A DNA stretch of 33,927 nucleotides from an uncultured Flavobacteriaceae bacterium. GTDB taxonomy: Bacteria > Bacteroidota > Bacteroidia > Flavobacteriales > Flavobacteriaceae. The position numbers were made by a program, and so were the translations under genes. Where the stretch lies: contig CALDYU010000033.1 in assembly GCA_937944485.1 (NCBI GenBank), positions 1 to 33,927 of the forward strand, read 5' to 3'. This document shows positions 1 to 9,472 of this stretch, piece after piece. The number at the start of each line of letters is the position of its first letter. Positions within the stretch are counted from its first letter, which is position 1. The notes beneath the pieces were generated by a model that saw only the letters and a list, made by a program, of their open reading frames with translations, ran no database searches and was not told the DNA's origin.

Positions 1-514
1 CTTGTTTTCTGTATTTATTTTCTAAGTAATTTTTAGAATTGGCGATAAGACTTTCAGTAATCTTTTTCCCTTTTTTCAAGTCCGTATCATCAAGGATATC
101 CTCTATTTTGCCTTTTTTAACGCCGTAGATAGTGACATTGGCAAGTGTAGGGCGCTCGGTAATGTTGAGCTCCAGGAAAACCTGATTGTTTTCTACATTG
201 GTGATGAAAAAAGCGATGTCTGTAAAGAGTTCGAGACCCCATAACTTATTGATAACGGCGCTTATTTGCTCTCCAGGTAGCGTAATGGGTTGCCCCACGC
301 GCAAACCGGTATAGGTCTTGACCGTTTGTTCATTGTAACTTTGAAGGCCCGTAACCTCGAGGCCTCCTAAAATATATTTCTTGCCTTCCTGATAGGAAGC
401 TATATCCTGTGCAGTAGAAAATAACGTGGTTAAAAGCAGGAGGAGTGTTAACGGGGAAGTTAGCAGCAAGAATCTTTTCTTGCAACTAGTTGAGTTGTTC
501 GCTTGTTTTTCCAA
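1..514 (-). CDS. bamA: BamA outer-membrane assembly factor, N-terminal part (runs off window)
   Basis: This is the first 171 codons of a BamA/Omp85 protein, which inserts beta-barrel proteins into the outer membrane. A basic, leucine-rich signal peptide (KKRFLLL..., ending FSTAQ) leads into POTRA-like sequence (YILGGLEVTGLQSYNEQ; LELNITERPTLANVTIYGVK). The rest of the POTRA repeats and the barrel lie beyond base 1. No ATG fits: in this frame the best start is TTG at 514, which gives MEKQANNSTSCKKRF and overlaps the end of uppS by 29 nt. A second TTG inside the signal peptide (near 473) would remove its basic N-terminus. The uppS-bamA order is usual in Flavobacteriia, where an OmpH/Skp chaperone gene normally follows; that part is not in view. 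Identity is secure, the start is not. Confidence 0.85.
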   Translation of the reverse strand, partial: MEKQANNSTSCKKRFLLLTSPLTLLLLLTTLFSTAQDIASYQEGKKYILGGLEVTGLQSYNEQTVKTYTGLRVGQPITLPGEQISAVINKLWGLELFTDIAFFITNVENNQVFLELNITERPTLANVTIYGVKKGKIEDILDDTDLKKGKKITESLIANSKNYLENKYRKQ

Positions 515-1226
515 ATCTTCGTTCTCTGTTCTGGTAATTCTTTATGGCCTGTACTAAATGTTCTTCACTAAAATCTGGCCAAAATACGTCAATAAAATAT
601 AATTCGGCGTATGCAATTTGCCATAATAAAAAATTACTAATTCGATGTTCTCCACTTGTTCGAATTAGTAAGTCTACATCGGGCAAATCATGCGTGTAAA
701 GATGACTATTAATAATGGTTTCATCAATAGTTTCAGGAGAAATTATATTATTTTTAACTTTAAAAGCAATGTCTTGTACGGCAATTTTTAGCTCTTCACG
801 AGCACCATAGCTCAATGCCAGAGTTAAGGTCATACCCGTATTTTTGCTTGTTTTTTGCATTACTTCTATAAGCTCTTTCTGTGCTTTTGAAGGTAATGAA
901 TCAATATTACCAATGGTATTGAGTTTCACGTTGTTTTTTAAGAAAGTTTTAAGTTCCTTTTTAAGCGAAGAGACCAGTAATCGCATTAAGGTATCGACTT
1001 CAAACTTAGGTCTTTTCCAATTTTCTGTAGAAAACGTATATAAAGTGAGGTATTCTAATTTTAGCCTAACACAGTCTTCTACAGTTTTTCTTACTGTTTT
1101 CACACCATGTTCATGCCCAAACACTCTTATTTTTCCTTGCTGCTTCGCCCATCGCCCATTCCCATCCATTATCATAGCAATATGACGAGGTAGGTTTTCT
1201 CGGGATAAATCTGCAATTGTGCTCAT
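486..1226 (-). CDS. uppS: Isoprenyl (undecaprenyl) diphosphate synthase
   Basis: A cis-prenyltransferase that condenses isopentenyl diphosphate onto farnesyl diphosphate to make the C55 lipid carrier used for peptidoglycan and surface-glycan synthesis; it acts in the cytosol at the inner membrane. The family signatures are clear: HIAMIMDGNGRWA near residues 15-27, with the catalytic Asp21, and RTSGEHRISNFLLWQ near 189-203, the diphosphate-binding segment, followed by AYAELYF and WPDF. At 246 aa it has the normal length. It lies downstream of DUF6089 and overlaps bamA, so envelope lipid and envelope protein assembly genes are probably co-transcribed. Confidence 0.97.
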   Translation of the reverse strand: MSTIADLSRENLPRHIAMIMDGNGRWAKQQGKIRVFGHEHGVKTVRKTVEDCVRLKLEYLTLYTFSTENWKRPKFEVDTLMRLLVSSLKKELKTFLKNNVKLNTIGNIDSLPSKAQKELIEVMQKTSKNTGMTLTLALSYGAREELKIAVQDIAFKVKNNIISPETIDETIINSHLYTHDLPDVDLLIRTSGEHRISNFLLWQIAYAELYFIDVFWPDFSEEHLVQAIKNYQNRERRFGKTSEQLN

Positions 1227-1326
1227 TATATTTTAAACAAACAAAATGCTACTTTGCATAGCATTTCAAAAGAAAATTAGAAAGTTTATTTTAAAGCGCG
1301 GTACTTTAGCACAGCACGAAATCGTG

Positions 1327-1357
1327 CAAATATAACGATAGAATTCACACTATCTAA
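1327..1357 (-). promoter_or_regulatory. Probable Bacteroidota-type promoter for uppS-bamA
   Basis: On the minus strand TATATTTG (1334-1327) matches the Bacteroidota -7 consensus TAnnTTTG exactly. About 20 nt upstream is TTA (1357-1355) where TTG is expected, so the -33 is weak. It sits about 100 nt before uppS, downstream of the DUF6089 stop. Confidence 0.5.
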
Positions 1358-1375
1358 AAGAAATAGACTTAGATA

Positions 1376-2074
1376 TTATTCAAAACAATCGGTACAGAGC
1401 TTTCTTCCGAAGGTATAAGTGAAAGTAACTCCAGAAAAAACATACCAATCATCACTAAAAATATTTCCGAAAGCCGGATCAATTTGAAAAGACACATTTG
1501 ATTTTTCAGGATTACTGGCATCAAGGTTATCTGTAAAGGTATATCTAGCACCAATTTCGGCACCGATAATAAAGAGCTGACTAATACGGTATTTAAAACC
1601 TACGGTCATAGGTATGGCAAGCGCACCATCGCGCTGTTCCAGACCCGTTTGGAGTCTGCCAGCATCAAAATAATTATAATCGTATCTAAAATAGGTTAAT
1701 CCTGTATACAAATAAGGTGTGAACGCAGGCCCCAACTTATGCAGATTATATTCTACAAAATTAAATTCTAACCCCGCGGAAGCTTCAAGAATCGAATTGC
1801 CAACTTGATATCCTCTCTGACGTCTTGATGCTATGTTTGATTTACTATCGTCAGCATCGAATTTACCATAATACACACTTCCTCGCCATGCATATCGCTT
1901 ACTTTTATTCCATTTGAATAGCCCTCCTACTGCATAATTCGTTGGTAAAATAAAATTAGTTCTACCTACATCACCAATATTATTAGTGCCACCCGCAAAA
2001 ACCCCTATTTCATAGGTTTGACTACTAACCGATAAACAACTCAAAAGGAGAATAAAGAAAACATATCTTCCCAT
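1376..2074 (-). CDS. DUF6089 family outer-membrane beta-barrel protein
   Basis: A 232-aa exported protein with a signal peptide (MGRYVFFILLLSCLSVSSQ) and then YEIGVFAGGTNNIGDVG, the usual opening of the DUF6089 barrel family. The body is a series of amphipathic strands rich in Tyr, Phe and Gly, and it ends in an aromatic strand (YVFSGVTFTYTFGRK) as outer-membrane barrels do. The family is almost always found between nadK and uppS-bamA in Flavobacteriia, as here, which suggests a role in envelope biogenesis, but no biochemical role is known to me. A short CTDCFE tail follows the last strand. Confidence 0.85.
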   Translation of the reverse strand: MGRYVFFILLLSCLSVSSQTYEIGVFAGGTNNIGDVGRTNFILPTNYAVGGLFKWNKSKRYAWRGSVYYGKFDADDSKSNIASRRQRGYQVGNSILEASAGLEFNFVEYNLHKLGPAFTPYLYTGLTYFRYDYNYFDAGRLQTGLEQRDGALAIPMTVGFKYRISQLFIIGAEIGARYTFTDNLDASNPEKSNVSFQIDPAFGNIFSDDWYVFSGVTFTYTFGRKLCTDCFE

Positions 2075-2188
2075 AAAATTTTAAAAATTTACAAAAATAC
2101 CGAGTGCAATTTTTGGCTTAGTTGATATTATAATTGCGTTCTAACTTGATTAACAGGATTTAAAAGTATTTATTGTTTTGACGGACTG

Positions 2189-3070
2189 TCAATTGCGTTT
2201 ATCTTGACCCCAAAGCATTTTATTTCGAAGCGTTTTTAAAAAACTTTCAGAAGTATATTCTACCATTTTAATGGTAAATGGTGCCTTTTTAATCTCTATT
2301 TCTTTACCATTCACTACAGAGGCAATGCGAGAATCTAAAGAAACCAAGTGGTTTTCTTCGCGACCCGAGACTTTCAAACGTATAACGGTATCGTCTGATA
2401 TTACTAAGGGTCGTGCATTTAAATTATGCGGAGCAATGGGTGTTAATACCAAAGATTTTGCAGTTGGCACAATTACTGGCCCACCACAACTTAGCGAATA
2501 TCCTGTTGAACCTGTAGGTGTTGCCACAATTAAACCATCTGCCCAATAGGAAGTCAAGTATTCGTCATTCAAGTAGGTCTCTACAGTGATCATTGATGTT
2601 GTGTCTTTTCTGCTAACAGTAACTTCATTCAAAGCAAAATTCAGATCGACAAACTCGGGAATACCAGATGAAGCACTAACTGCAACTAAACTTCGCTCTA
2701 CAATGGTATAATCACCATTTACAAATTCTCTCACTACTTTACGAACATCTTCTTTTTTAAAGGTTGATAAAAATCCAAGTCGTCCGGTATTTACACCTAC
2801 AATGGGTATTCCAATATCTTTTACAAATGTTGTTGCTCTTAAAATGGTACCATCGCCACCAAAACTAACAAACATATCAAAAGAGCTATCTAAACCTTCG
2901 CTTTCCGTAAAAACAGTATATTCTTTAAGATTAAACTGATCCTTTAAAGAGGTATGAAATTCTGTCTCAATAGCAATTTTTGCTCCTTCTTTATATAATT
3001 CATCAAGAAGTTCGCTAACATATTCAGCAACGCTTTCTTGATAGGTATGACCGTAAATGGCAACTTTCAT
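2189..3070 (-). CDS. nadK: NAD kinase
   Basis: Phosphorylates NAD to NADP in the cytosol with ATP or polyphosphate. Diagnostic motifs are GGDGT at residues 71-75, NTGRLGFL at about 94-101, and TPTGSTGYSLSCGGP from residue 184. The length of 293 aa is typical. It is 81 nt downstream of the CBS gene and 114 nt upstream of DUF6089, all on the minus strand, a conserved Flavobacteriia neighbourhood. Confidence 0.97.
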   Translation of the reverse strand: MKVAIYGHTYQESVAEYVSELLDELYKEGAKIAIETEFHTSLKDQFNLKEYTVFTESEGLDSSFDMFVSFGGDGTILRATTFVKDIGIPIVGVNTGRLGFLSTFKKEDVRKVVREFVNGDYTIVERSLVAVSASSGIPEFVDLNFALNEVTVSRKDTTSMITVETYLNDEYLTSYWADGLIVATPTGSTGYSLSCGGPVIVPTAKSLVLTPIAPHNLNARPLVISDDTVIRLKVSGREENHLVSLDSRIASVVNGKEIEIKKAPFTIKMVEYTSESFLKTLRNKMLWGQDKRN

Positions 3071-3151
3071 TGGAGAGGTTTCTTAGTTTTTTTCGGCGAT
3101 AAACAATTAAAATGCACTGGCATTAGCGAAGCTAAGCGACACTTGTCAATG

Positions 3152-3808
3152 TTATACATTCAAATATTTATCTAAGTAATCTGAACGCTGTTTTAAATCT
3201 TCAAGAAATTGATCATCATTATTACCGAATAGTATATGATAGTTGTAGCGTCTAAAAGTCTGTATTATTTCATTTAAGTTTTCTGTTCCCACTTTGATTG
3301 TTATTTGAACAACATCATTATGAATATCGGTAATAAACGCCCCTATTAACTTAGAATTATTGCTTTCTACAATTTGTGCCACTTCACTAAAGGCGTAATC
3401 TTTAACACCTTTGGCAACCACAAGAATACCCCCCGGTTCGGTAAAAAATGGTGCCTCAATAAAAAAGCTAACAATATCGGTTAAATCATAATACCCTAGC
3501 ACCTTATCGTTCGTATCAACAACCGGTAAAATATTGGCTTCATTGCGTGCAAAAGTTTCTAAGACATCTAACCAATTACCATCTTTACGAACAGAAAAGT
3601 GTTCTAAATTGTACCTGTAATCTTCAATCTTTTTATCAGCCTCATAAGTTTCAAGATCATTTTCGCTTAATACTCCTAAAAACACATCTTTTTCTACCAC
3701 AGCAACATGTGAAAAAGTGGTGTCTTTAAAAAGAGCAATAACTTTCTCTAAAGAATCTCCAATTTTAAAGATGGGTATATTACTTAATATGTGAGTCTGA
3801 ATGCGCAT
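3152..3808 (-). CDS. CBS-domain pair with C-terminal ACT-like region (AcuB-like)
   Basis: A 218-aa soluble protein. Residues 1-60 (DSLEKVIALFKDTTFSHVAV...GVLSENDL) and about 75-125 (DVLETFARNEANILPVVD...GYYDLTDIV) form two CBS motifs that normally bind adenosyl ligands. Residues 130-200 (GGILVVAKGVKDYAFSEVAQIV...) resemble an ACT fold, giving an AcuB-like layout. It is the first gene of the CBS-nadK-DUF6089-uppS-bamA run. It may sense adenine nucleotides, perhaps connected to NAD kinase next door; that is inference from position. Confidence 0.8.
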   Translation of the reverse strand: MRIQTHILSNIPIFKIGDSLEKVIALFKDTTFSHVAVVEKDVFLGVLSENDLETYEADKKIEDYRYNLEHFSVRKDGNWLDVLETFARNEANILPVVDTNDKVLGYYDLTDIVSFFIEAPFFTEPGGILVVAKGVKDYAFSEVAQIVESNNSKLIGAFITDIHNDVVQITIKVGTENLNEIIQTFRRYNYHILFGNNDDQFLEDLKQRSDYLDKYLNV

Positions 3809-3865
3809 AGGCTATAATATAGTGCAAATTACTAATTTAATATATCAAAAGGCATGCCTTATTTG

Positions 3866-3873
3866 TATTTTTG
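3866..3873 (+). promoter_or_regulatory. Possible -7 element for pdxJ
   Basis: TATTTTTG matches TAnnTTTG exactly and lies about 37 nt before the pdxJ ATG in the divergent gap with the CBS gene. No good TTG is seen at the -33 position, so the call rests on the -7 alone. Confidence 0.45.
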
Positions 3874-3910
3874 TAGTCGCAAATATCAAGGCGTTAATTA
3901 CAATTAAAGT

Positions 3911-4624
3911 ATGACAAAATTAAGTGTTAATGTAAATAAAATTGCAACCCTAAGAAATGCTAGAGGCGGACAAGTACCAGACCTACTCAAAGTCACCTCT
4001 GATATCGAAAACTTTGGAGCACAAGGTATTACTATACATCCGCGACCCGATGAACGCCATATACGCTATCAAGATGCTCGTGATTTGAAGCAAATAGTGC
4101 ATACAGAGTTTAATATTGAAGGGAATCCGAACTCGAAATTTATCGATTTAGTACTAGAAACAAAACCTACGCAAGTCACACTCGTGCCAGATGCTGTAGA
4201 TGCTATCACCTCAAATGCAGGTTGGGACACCATAAAAAATGAAGCCTTTTTAAAAGAGGTAATTCAAACTTTTAAAAACCATGGTATTCGGACTTCAATT
4301 TTTGTTGATGCTAATGAAAAAATGGTTGAAGGTGCTGCTGTTGTAGGTGCAGATCGCATTGAGCTGTATACAGAAGATTATGCCAAAGGGTTTGCTTCTG
4401 GCAATACAAATGCCGTACAGCCTTTTGTAGGGGCAGCCAAAAAGGCACATAGTTTGGGCTTAGGTATCAATGCAGGTCATGATCTAAGTTTAGAGAATAT
4501 CAAGTATTTCAAAGAACAAGTGCCCCATTTATTAGAGGTTTCAATTGGTCATGCGTTAATTTGTGAATCTCTTTATTTTGGCTTGGATAATGTCATCAAA
4601 ATGTATCTTAACAAATTGAAATGA
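3911..4624 (+). CDS. pdxJ: Pyridoxine 5'-phosphate synthase
   Basis: The last step of the DXP-dependent vitamin B6 pathway: it joins 1-deoxyxylulose 5-phosphate and 3-amino-2-oxopropyl phosphate to form pyridoxine 5'-phosphate. Signature segments are [13 protein letters not shown] near the N-terminus, HPRPDERHI at about residue 43, [16 protein letters not shown] near 180, and [15 protein letters not shown] near the end. The length of 237 aa is typical. Its stop overlaps the ATG of the next gene (ATGA), so translation is probably coupled. Confidence 0.97.
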   Translation: MTKLSVNVNKIATLRNARGGQVPDLLKVTSDIENFGAQGITIHPRPDERHIRYQDARDLKQIVHTEFNIEGNPNSKFIDLVLETKPTQVTLVPDAVDAITSNAGWDTIKNEAFLKEVIQTFKNHGIRTSIFVDANEKMVEGAAVVGADRIELYTEDYAKGFASGNTNAVQPFVGAAKKAHSLGLGINAGHDLSLENIKYFKEQVPHLLEVSIGHALICESLYFGLDNVIKMYLNKLK

Positions 4625-5397
4625 ATCAGTTATTACATGCTAAAATAATCGGTACTGGAAAGCCGCTCCTAATTCTCCACGGTTTTTTGGGAATGGGTGA
4701 TAATTGGAAAACTTTAGGAAATCAATATGCCGAAAGCGGATACGAAGTGCATCTCGTCGACCAAAGAAACCATGGCAGAAGTTTTCATTCTGAAGACTTT
4801 AGTTATGAACACCTAGCGAAAGATTTAGTCAACTACTTGAATCATCATCAATTAAGTAAGGTCCACTTAATTGGTCATTCTATGGGTGGCAAAACTGCGA
4901 TGCAATTCGCCTGCGAATACCCCGCTATGGTTTCTTCGTTAATTGTTGCAGATATTGCCCCTAAATTCTATCCACCTCATCATCATGAAATCATTGATGG
5001 ACTGAAGCAATTAAATTTAGACACCATCAGCTCTAGAGGAGAAGCGGAAAAGGAATTGGCGAATCATATCAGTGCATTTGGCGTCCGTCAATTTTTACTT
5101 AAAAACCTATATCGACAATCCAAAGAAAAATTGGCATTCCGCTTTAATCTTACTGTTTTAGCAAATCGCATGTCAGAAATTGGAGCAACAATAAATGCTC
5201 ATGCCAAATTTGGAGGCCCCTGCCTTTTTCTTAAAGGGGATAAATCACCTTACATATCGGATGAAGATATTGCCCAAATACGACTTCATTTTCCAAAGGC
5301 CAATCTTGAGACTATAACCAATGCTGGTCATTGGTTACACGCTGAAAACCCAAAACAATTTTTCGAAAACACCTTGCAATTCTTAAATTCTAACTAG
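4621..5397 (+). CDS. Alpha/beta-fold hydrolase, YbfF-like esterase
   Basis: A 258-aa cytosolic alpha/beta hydrolase. It shows the oxyanion-hole motif [11 protein letters not shown] near residues 19-29, a nucleophile elbow GHSMGG near 85-90 with Ser as nucleophile, the acidic residue in KGDKSPYIS near 207, and the catalytic His in GHWLHAENP near 237. [24 protein letters not shown] is typical of the YbfF/acyl-esterase group. It overlaps pdxJ by 4 nt. The natural substrate cannot be read from sequence. Confidence 0.88.
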   Translation: MNQLLHAKIIGTGKPLLILHGFLGMGDNWKTLGNQYAESGYEVHLVDQRNHGRSFHSEDFSYEHLAKDLVNYLNHHQLSKVHLIGHSMGGKTAMQFACEYPAMVSSLIVADIAPKFYPPHHHEIIDGLKQLNLDTISSRGEAEKELANHISAFGVRQFLLKNLYRQSKEKLAFRFNLTVLANRMSEIGATINAHAKFGGPCLFLKGDKSPYISDEDIAQIRLHFPKANLETITNAGHWLHAENPKQFFENTLQFLNSN

Positions 5398-5574
5398 TAG
5401 GCAACTTATATTTACTGGGGGAAAATTAAACATAAAAACGAGGATGTTTTTGCCTAAAATAAACTGGGATTTGTCTAGTGCGTTTCGCGCAAAACAAAAG
5501 ACTTCATCAACTTCATAAAAAGTAACAAAATTTTCGGTACCTTTTTTGCTTCTATCAATTAAAATCACAATTCT

Positions 5575-5925
5575 ATGAAATTTATATTAAGATTATTGTT
5601 AAGTGCAGTTGCCGTAGTTATACTAGCTAAGGTACTACCCAATGTCTCCGTAGACAACTATATTACGGCCTTAATCGTTGCCGTTGCCTTAAGTCTATTA
5701 AACTTTATTGTAAAACCAATTTTGGTCATTCTAACCCTACCCGTTACCATAGTAACCTTCGGGCTTTTTCTACTAGTAATTAACGCCATAATTATTATGC
5801 TAGCCAGTTATTTTGTTGATGGTTTTGTCGTTCATGGATGGCTTTGGGCTGTCGTTTTTAGCCTATGTCTCTCCTTTTTGCAATCTATTTTATTCTCTTT
5901 ACTAAAAGGTGATAAAAAGAAATAG
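5575..5925 (+). CDS. Small four-helix membrane protein, phage holin IV family (PF04020-like)
   Basis: At 116 aa this is nearly all membrane: about four hydrophobic helices (FILRLLLSAVAVVILAKVL; ALIVAVALSLLNFIVKPI; VTIVTFGLFLLVINAIIIML; WLWAVVFSLCLSFLQSILF) and a short lysine tail. The NFIVKPILVILTLPVTIVTFGLF segment is characteristic of the 4-TM family annotated as phage holin superfamily IV, which is widespread in bacterial chromosomes and not tied to phage. There is no phage context here and the role is unknown. The preceding 177 nt contain no gene I can support. Confidence 0.8.
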   Translation: MKFILRLLLSAVAVVILAKVLPNVSVDNYITALIVAVALSLLNFIVKPILVILTLPVTIVTFGLFLLVINAIIIMLASYFVDGFVVHGWLWAVVFSLCLSFLQSILFSLLKGDKKK

Positions 5926-5955
5926 AAATCAATTGTATGTCAGCTAGTTAAAAAC

Positions 5956-5986
5956 TTGGTCAACGATATAAAATATTCTATTTTTG
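5956..5986 (+). promoter_or_regulatory. Bacteroidota promoter for tig
   Basis: TTG at 5956-5958 and TATTTTTG at 5979-5986 are separated by 20 nt, matching both the -33 and the TAnnTTTG -7 consensus of the Bacteroidota primary sigma factor. Transcription would begin just before the trigger factor ATG at 6015. Confidence 0.7.
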
Positions 5987-6014
5987 CATCCCGTTAAAAG
6001 AAAACGATTTAAAG

Positions 6015-7334
6015 ATGAACATCACAAAAGAGCAGATTGACGAATTAAATGCGGTATTAAAAGTAGCCATCACTAAAGATGATTACAAAGAAAAAGTAGA
6101 CAACATCCTTAAAGACTATAAAAAGCAAGCCAATATTCCGGGGTTTAGAAAAGGTCAAGTACCCATGGGTTTGATCAAAAAGCAGTATGGAAAGGCTGTA
6201 TTGGTTGATGAAGTCAACAAATTAATTCAAGATAACCTCAATAAGTATCTTACCGAAGAGAAATTAGATGTTCTAGGCAATCCCTTACCCAAACAACAAG
6301 ACGGTTTTGATTGGGACACCGAAGATTTTGCCTTTGAGTTTGAACTGGGGCTCGCTCCTAGTTTTGAAGTGCCATTAAAAACCAAAAAGGCGATTACTAG
6401 TTACAAAATTGTTGCTGACAAGAAAATGATTGATGAACAGGTTGGTCGCATTCGCAAGCAATATGGTAAGCTTGTTAGCAAACCTGAGGTCAGCAAAAAA
6501 GACGAAGTCACCGGAACCTTCAAAAATGAAGAAGCTGAAATAGAAAACAAAACGACTTTGGAATTTGACATGTTCAAAGGAAAAAAAGGAGATGCTTTAG
6601 TTGGCAAAAAAGTAGGCGAAACCGTTTCTCTGAAGACCAAAGGTTTGTTTAAAGAAAATAACTTCCTTACAAGTGTTTTAGGCATTTCTGCTGACAAGGC
6701 TGAAAAATTAAATATAGAGGTCTCCTTTACTATCGAAGAGATTAATGAAAGAGAGTTGGCAAAGTTAGACCAAGAACTTTTTGATAAATTATTTGGCCCA
6801 GGTAGTATAACATCAGAGAAAGAACTTAAAGATAAAATCAAAGAAGATTCTGAAAAACAATTTGAACAGCAATCTGATCAAAAGCTTTTAAATGACATTA
6901 CCGAGTACTTCATTGAAAATACGAAATTTGAATTACCTGCTGGTTTTCTAACCAAATGGATTCAAACTACAGGAGAAAACCCGCTTACCGATGAGCAGGC
7001 CAAGGAAGAGTATAAAAAGTCAGAAAAAGGCTTGCGCTATCAATTAATCGAAGGTAAAATTATTAAGGATAACGATCTACAAGTACAATTCGATGAATTA
7101 AAAGAATTTGCTAAGGGTTTTATTAAGTCACAAATGGCTCAATACGGACAGTTAAACCCGCAAGAAGAAGAGTTAGAGTCAATAGCCGCAAGAGTGATGG
7201 GTAATCAAGATGAAGTTAAGCGTTTGTCCGAGCAACTAATGAGTCAAAAGCTATTAAACCTCTATAAAGAAAAGGCAAATTTAAAAATCAAAGAAGTGAC
7301 TTACGATAACTTTGTTAAAGAGGTCTACGGATAA
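6015..7334 (+). CDS. tig: Trigger factor chaperone
   Basis: The ribosome-bound chaperone and peptidyl-prolyl isomerase that meets nascent chains at the exit tunnel. The ribosome-docking segment IPGFRKGQVP lies at about residues 40-49. A central degenerate FKBP-like region follows (about 160-245) and a helical C-terminal substrate cradle (about 265-430) rich in Lys, Glu and Gln. The Bacteroidota form is diverged from the E. coli protein; 439 aa is normal. It has its own promoter, is followed by a terminator, and lies beside clpP and clpX, the same tig-clpP-clpX order as in many bacteria. Confidence 0.95.
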   Translation: MNITKEQIDELNAVLKVAITKDDYKEKVDNILKDYKKQANIPGFRKGQVPMGLIKKQYGKAVLVDEVNKLIQDNLNKYLTEEKLDVLGNPLPKQQDGFDWDTEDFAFEFELGLAPSFEVPLKTKKAITSYKIVADKKMIDEQVGRIRKQYGKLVSKPEVSKKDEVTGTFKNEEAEIENKTTLEFDMFKGKKGDALVGKKVGETVSLKTKGLFKENNFLTSVLGISADKAEKLNIEVSFTIEEINERELAKLDQELFDKLFGPGSITSEKELKDKIKEDSEKQFEQQSDQKLLNDITEYFIENTKFELPAGFLTKWIQTTGENPLTDEQAKEEYKKSEKGLRYQLIEGKIIKDNDLQVQFDELKEFAKGFIKSQMAQYGQLNPQEEELESIAARVMGNQDEVKRLSEQLMSQKLLNLYKEKANLKIKEVTYDNFVKEVYG

Positions 7335-7361
7335 TTTTAGAAATATATTAAGTATCTTTAC

Positions 7362-7394
7362 GGTGCCGAAACGCTTGTTTTCGGCACCTTTTTT
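7362..7394 (+). terminator. Rho-independent terminator after tig
   Basis: A 10-bp perfect stem (GGTGCCGAAA, 7362-7371, with TTTCGGCACC, 7379-7388), a 7-nt loop and six T. It separates tig from clpP, which starts 25 nt later. Confidence 0.93.
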
Positions 7395-7418
7395 GTCTAA
7401 AAAATTGAACGAAAGCAA

Positions 7419-8099
7419 ATGGATTACGGAAAAGAATTCAAAAATTACGCAATAAACCACCAAGGTATCAATAGCATGTATTATGATAAAATCATGAGTA
7501 GCATGTACCCTGCCAATATGACCCCAAACATTATTGAAGAAAGACAACTCAATGCCATTGCCATGGATGTGTTTTCAAGATTAATGATGGATCGTATTAT
7601 TTTTTTAGGTACCGGCATCAATGATCAGGTTGCTAATATTGTTCAAGCGCAACTTTTATTCTTAGAAAGTGCAGATGCTACCAAAGACATTCAGATTTAT
7701 ATTAATTCTCCCGGAGGAAGTGTTTATGCAGGTTTGGGTATTTATGATACCATGCAATTTATAAAACCCGATGTTGCTACTATATGTACCGGAATGGCCG
7801 CTTCAATGGGTGCGGTATTACTTTGTGCTGGTGAAAAGGGAAAACGTAGTGGACTCACACATTCTCGCGTAATGATTCATCAACCGATGGGCGGAGCACA
7901 AGGTCAAGCAAGTGATATTGAGATTACGGCACGTGAAATATTAAAACTAAAGGAAGAGCTTTATCAAATTATAGCCAATCATTCAGGGCAAACTGTAGAA
8001 AAAGTTCATGATGATAGTGATCGTGACTACTGGATGAAAGCTCAAGAAGCCAAAAAATATGGCATGATTGACGAAATATTAGTAAGAGATAAAGACTAA
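7419..8099 (+). CDS. clpP: ATP-dependent Clp protease proteolytic subunit
   Basis: The serine protease chamber that degrades substrates unfolded by ClpX. The catalytic Ser129 is in [12 protein letters not shown], His154 in [10 protein letters not shown], and the Asp lies in the DDSDRDYWM segment near residue 200. [19 protein letters not shown] near 94-112 is the substrate and head-loop region. At 226 aa it includes an N-terminal extension of about 35 residues before the usual core, as in other Flavobacteriia; part of it is probably a removable propeptide. clpX follows 99 nt later. Confidence 0.97.
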   Translation: MDYGKEFKNYAINHQGINSMYYDKIMSSMYPANMTPNIIEERQLNAIAMDVFSRLMMDRIIFLGTGINDQVANIVQAQLLFLESADATKDIQIYINSPGGSVYAGLGIYDTMQFIKPDVATICTGMAASMGAVLLCAGEKGKRSGLTHSRVMIHQPMGGAQGQASDIEITAREILKLKEELYQIIANHSGQTVEKVHDDSDRDYWMKAQEAKKYGMIDEILVRDKD

Positions 8100-8198
8100 T
8101 TTCGACCAAGAGCGTAAAAATTATTCGTTTCTCGAAGAATGAAACGTAAACCAAAACCAATATTTTAACGTTACTATTGGTGATAGATAGCAAATAAT

Positions 8199-9434
8199 AT
8201 GGCGAAGGAAAACTTAGAATGTTCATTTTGTGGAAGAAAAAAGCCTGAAACCAATCTTTTAATAGCGGGTTTGGATGCTCATATTTGTGATCGCTGTATC
8301 GAGCAGGCTCATGGCATTGTAGCTGAAGAATCTAAGCAAACAAAGACCAATGATTTATCTTCTGAGCTTGTGCTTAAAAAACCTTTGGAAATTAAAGAGT
8401 TTTTAGACACCTTCATTATTGGGCAAGAGCGAACGAAGAAAGTGATGTCTGTTGCTGTTTACAATCACTATAAAAGACTGCTTCAACCCACATCAAAAGA
8501 TGATGATATTGACATTCAAAAAAGCAATATCATAATGGTTGGTCAAACAGGTACTGGTAAGACATTGATGGCAAAAACTATCGCCAGAATGTTGAACGTT
8601 CCGTTGGCGATTGTTGATGCTACCGTTTTGACGGAAGCTGGTTATGTTGGAGAAGACGTTGAAAGTATATTAACACGCTTGTTACAAGCTGCTGATTATA
8701 ATTTAGAAAAGACGGAACGCGGTATCGTTTTTATCGATGAAATAGATAAAATTGCTCGTAAAAGTGATAATCCTTCCATAACCAGAGATGTCTCTGGTGA
8801 AGGCGTTCAACAAGGCTTATTAAAATTACTAGAGGGTACCGTAGTAAATGTTCCCCCGAAAGGAGGGCGTAAACACCCAGACCAAAAGTTTATTGAGGTA
8901 AACACAGAAAACATCTTATTTATAGCGGGCGGTGCTTTTGATGGCATCGAACGTGCAATCACCAAGCGCTTGAATATGCAGGCAGTCGGCTATAGTGCTT
9001 CTAAAGCTGATGAAAATTTAGATGAAAGTAATATTCTTCAATATATCATTCCTAAAGATTTAAAAGATTTTGGATTGATTCCAGAAATAATTGGTCGTTT
9101 GCCGGTTTTAACGCATATGAATCCGTTAGATGAAAAAACACTTCGTGCCATCTTAACAGAACCTAAAAATGCCATAATTAAACAGTATGAAAAACTGTTT
9201 TCTATGGATGGTATTAGCTTCAGCATTACTGAACAAGCTTTAGACTATATTGTTCAAAAAGCTATAGAGTATAAATTAGGTGCCAGAGGCTTGCGTTCTT
9301 TATGCGAAGCTATTTTTACTGACGCCATGTTTGAGATGCCTAGTAGTGGAGAAACCTCCTTTAAGGTTACCAAACCTTATGCAGAAGAAAAACTCTCTTA
9401 TGAAACTATTAAAAAACTAAAGGCAGTCTCATAA
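8199..9434 (+). CDS. clpX: ATP-dependent Clp protease ATP-binding subunit ClpX
   Basis: The AAA+ unfoldase that feeds proteins into ClpP. The N-terminal zinc-binding domain has Cys8, Cys11, Cys30 and Cys33. Walker A is GQTGTGKT at 115-122, the pore loop is GYVGED, and Walker B is [14 protein letters not shown] tripeptide in the AVGYSA segment occupies the ClpP-docking (IGF-loop) position. The sensor and arginine-finger region [13 protein letters not shown] is near the end. The length of 411 aa is normal. The stop codon lies inside the terminator hairpin that follows. Confidence 0.97.
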   Translation: MAKENLECSFCGRKKPETNLLIAGLDAHICDRCIEQAHGIVAEESKQTKTNDLSSELVLKKPLEIKEFLDTFIIGQERTKKVMSVAVYNHYKRLLQPTSKDDDIDIQKSNIIMVGQTGTGKTLMAKTIARMLNVPLAIVDATVLTEAGYVGEDVESILTRLLQAADYNLEKTERGIVFIDEIDKIARKSDNPSITRDVSGEGVQQGLLKLLEGTVVNVPPKGGRKHPDQKFIEVNTENILFIAGGAFDGIERAITKRLNMQAVGYSASKADENLDESNILQYIIPKDLKDFGLIPEIIGRLPVLTHMNPLDEKTLRAILTEPKNAIIKQYEKLFSMDGISFSITEQALDYIVQKAIEYKLGARGLRSLCEAIFTDAMFEMPSSGETSFKVTKPYAEEKLSYETIKKLKAVS

Positions 9435-9454
9435 GACTGCCTTTAGTTTTATTT
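9410..9454. terminator. Strong bidirectional terminator between clpX and a convergent hydrolase gene
   Basis: A 16-bp perfect stem (9414-9429 with 9434-9449) closes a CATA tetraloop. T-rich sequence follows on the plus strand (TTTTATTTTAT), and on the minus strand the arm ends in a T6 run, so it can stop both convergent transcripts. The clpX TAA (9432-9434) is in the loop. Confidence 0.93.
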
Positions 9455-9472
9455 TATATGCTCTCAATAGCC

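Noticed and set aside
844..1185. 113-codon plus-strand frame inside uppS
   Set aside because: Antisense shadow of a well-conserved gene; the product is low-complexity Ser/Phe sequence.
5383..5568. 61-codon minus-strand frame between the esterase and the holin-like gene
   Set aside because: No homology recognised, no promoter or conserved context, and composition like spacer.
5575..5925. Prophage holin as a sign of a prophage
   Set aside because: The family is a common chromosomal membrane protein and no other phage gene is nearby.
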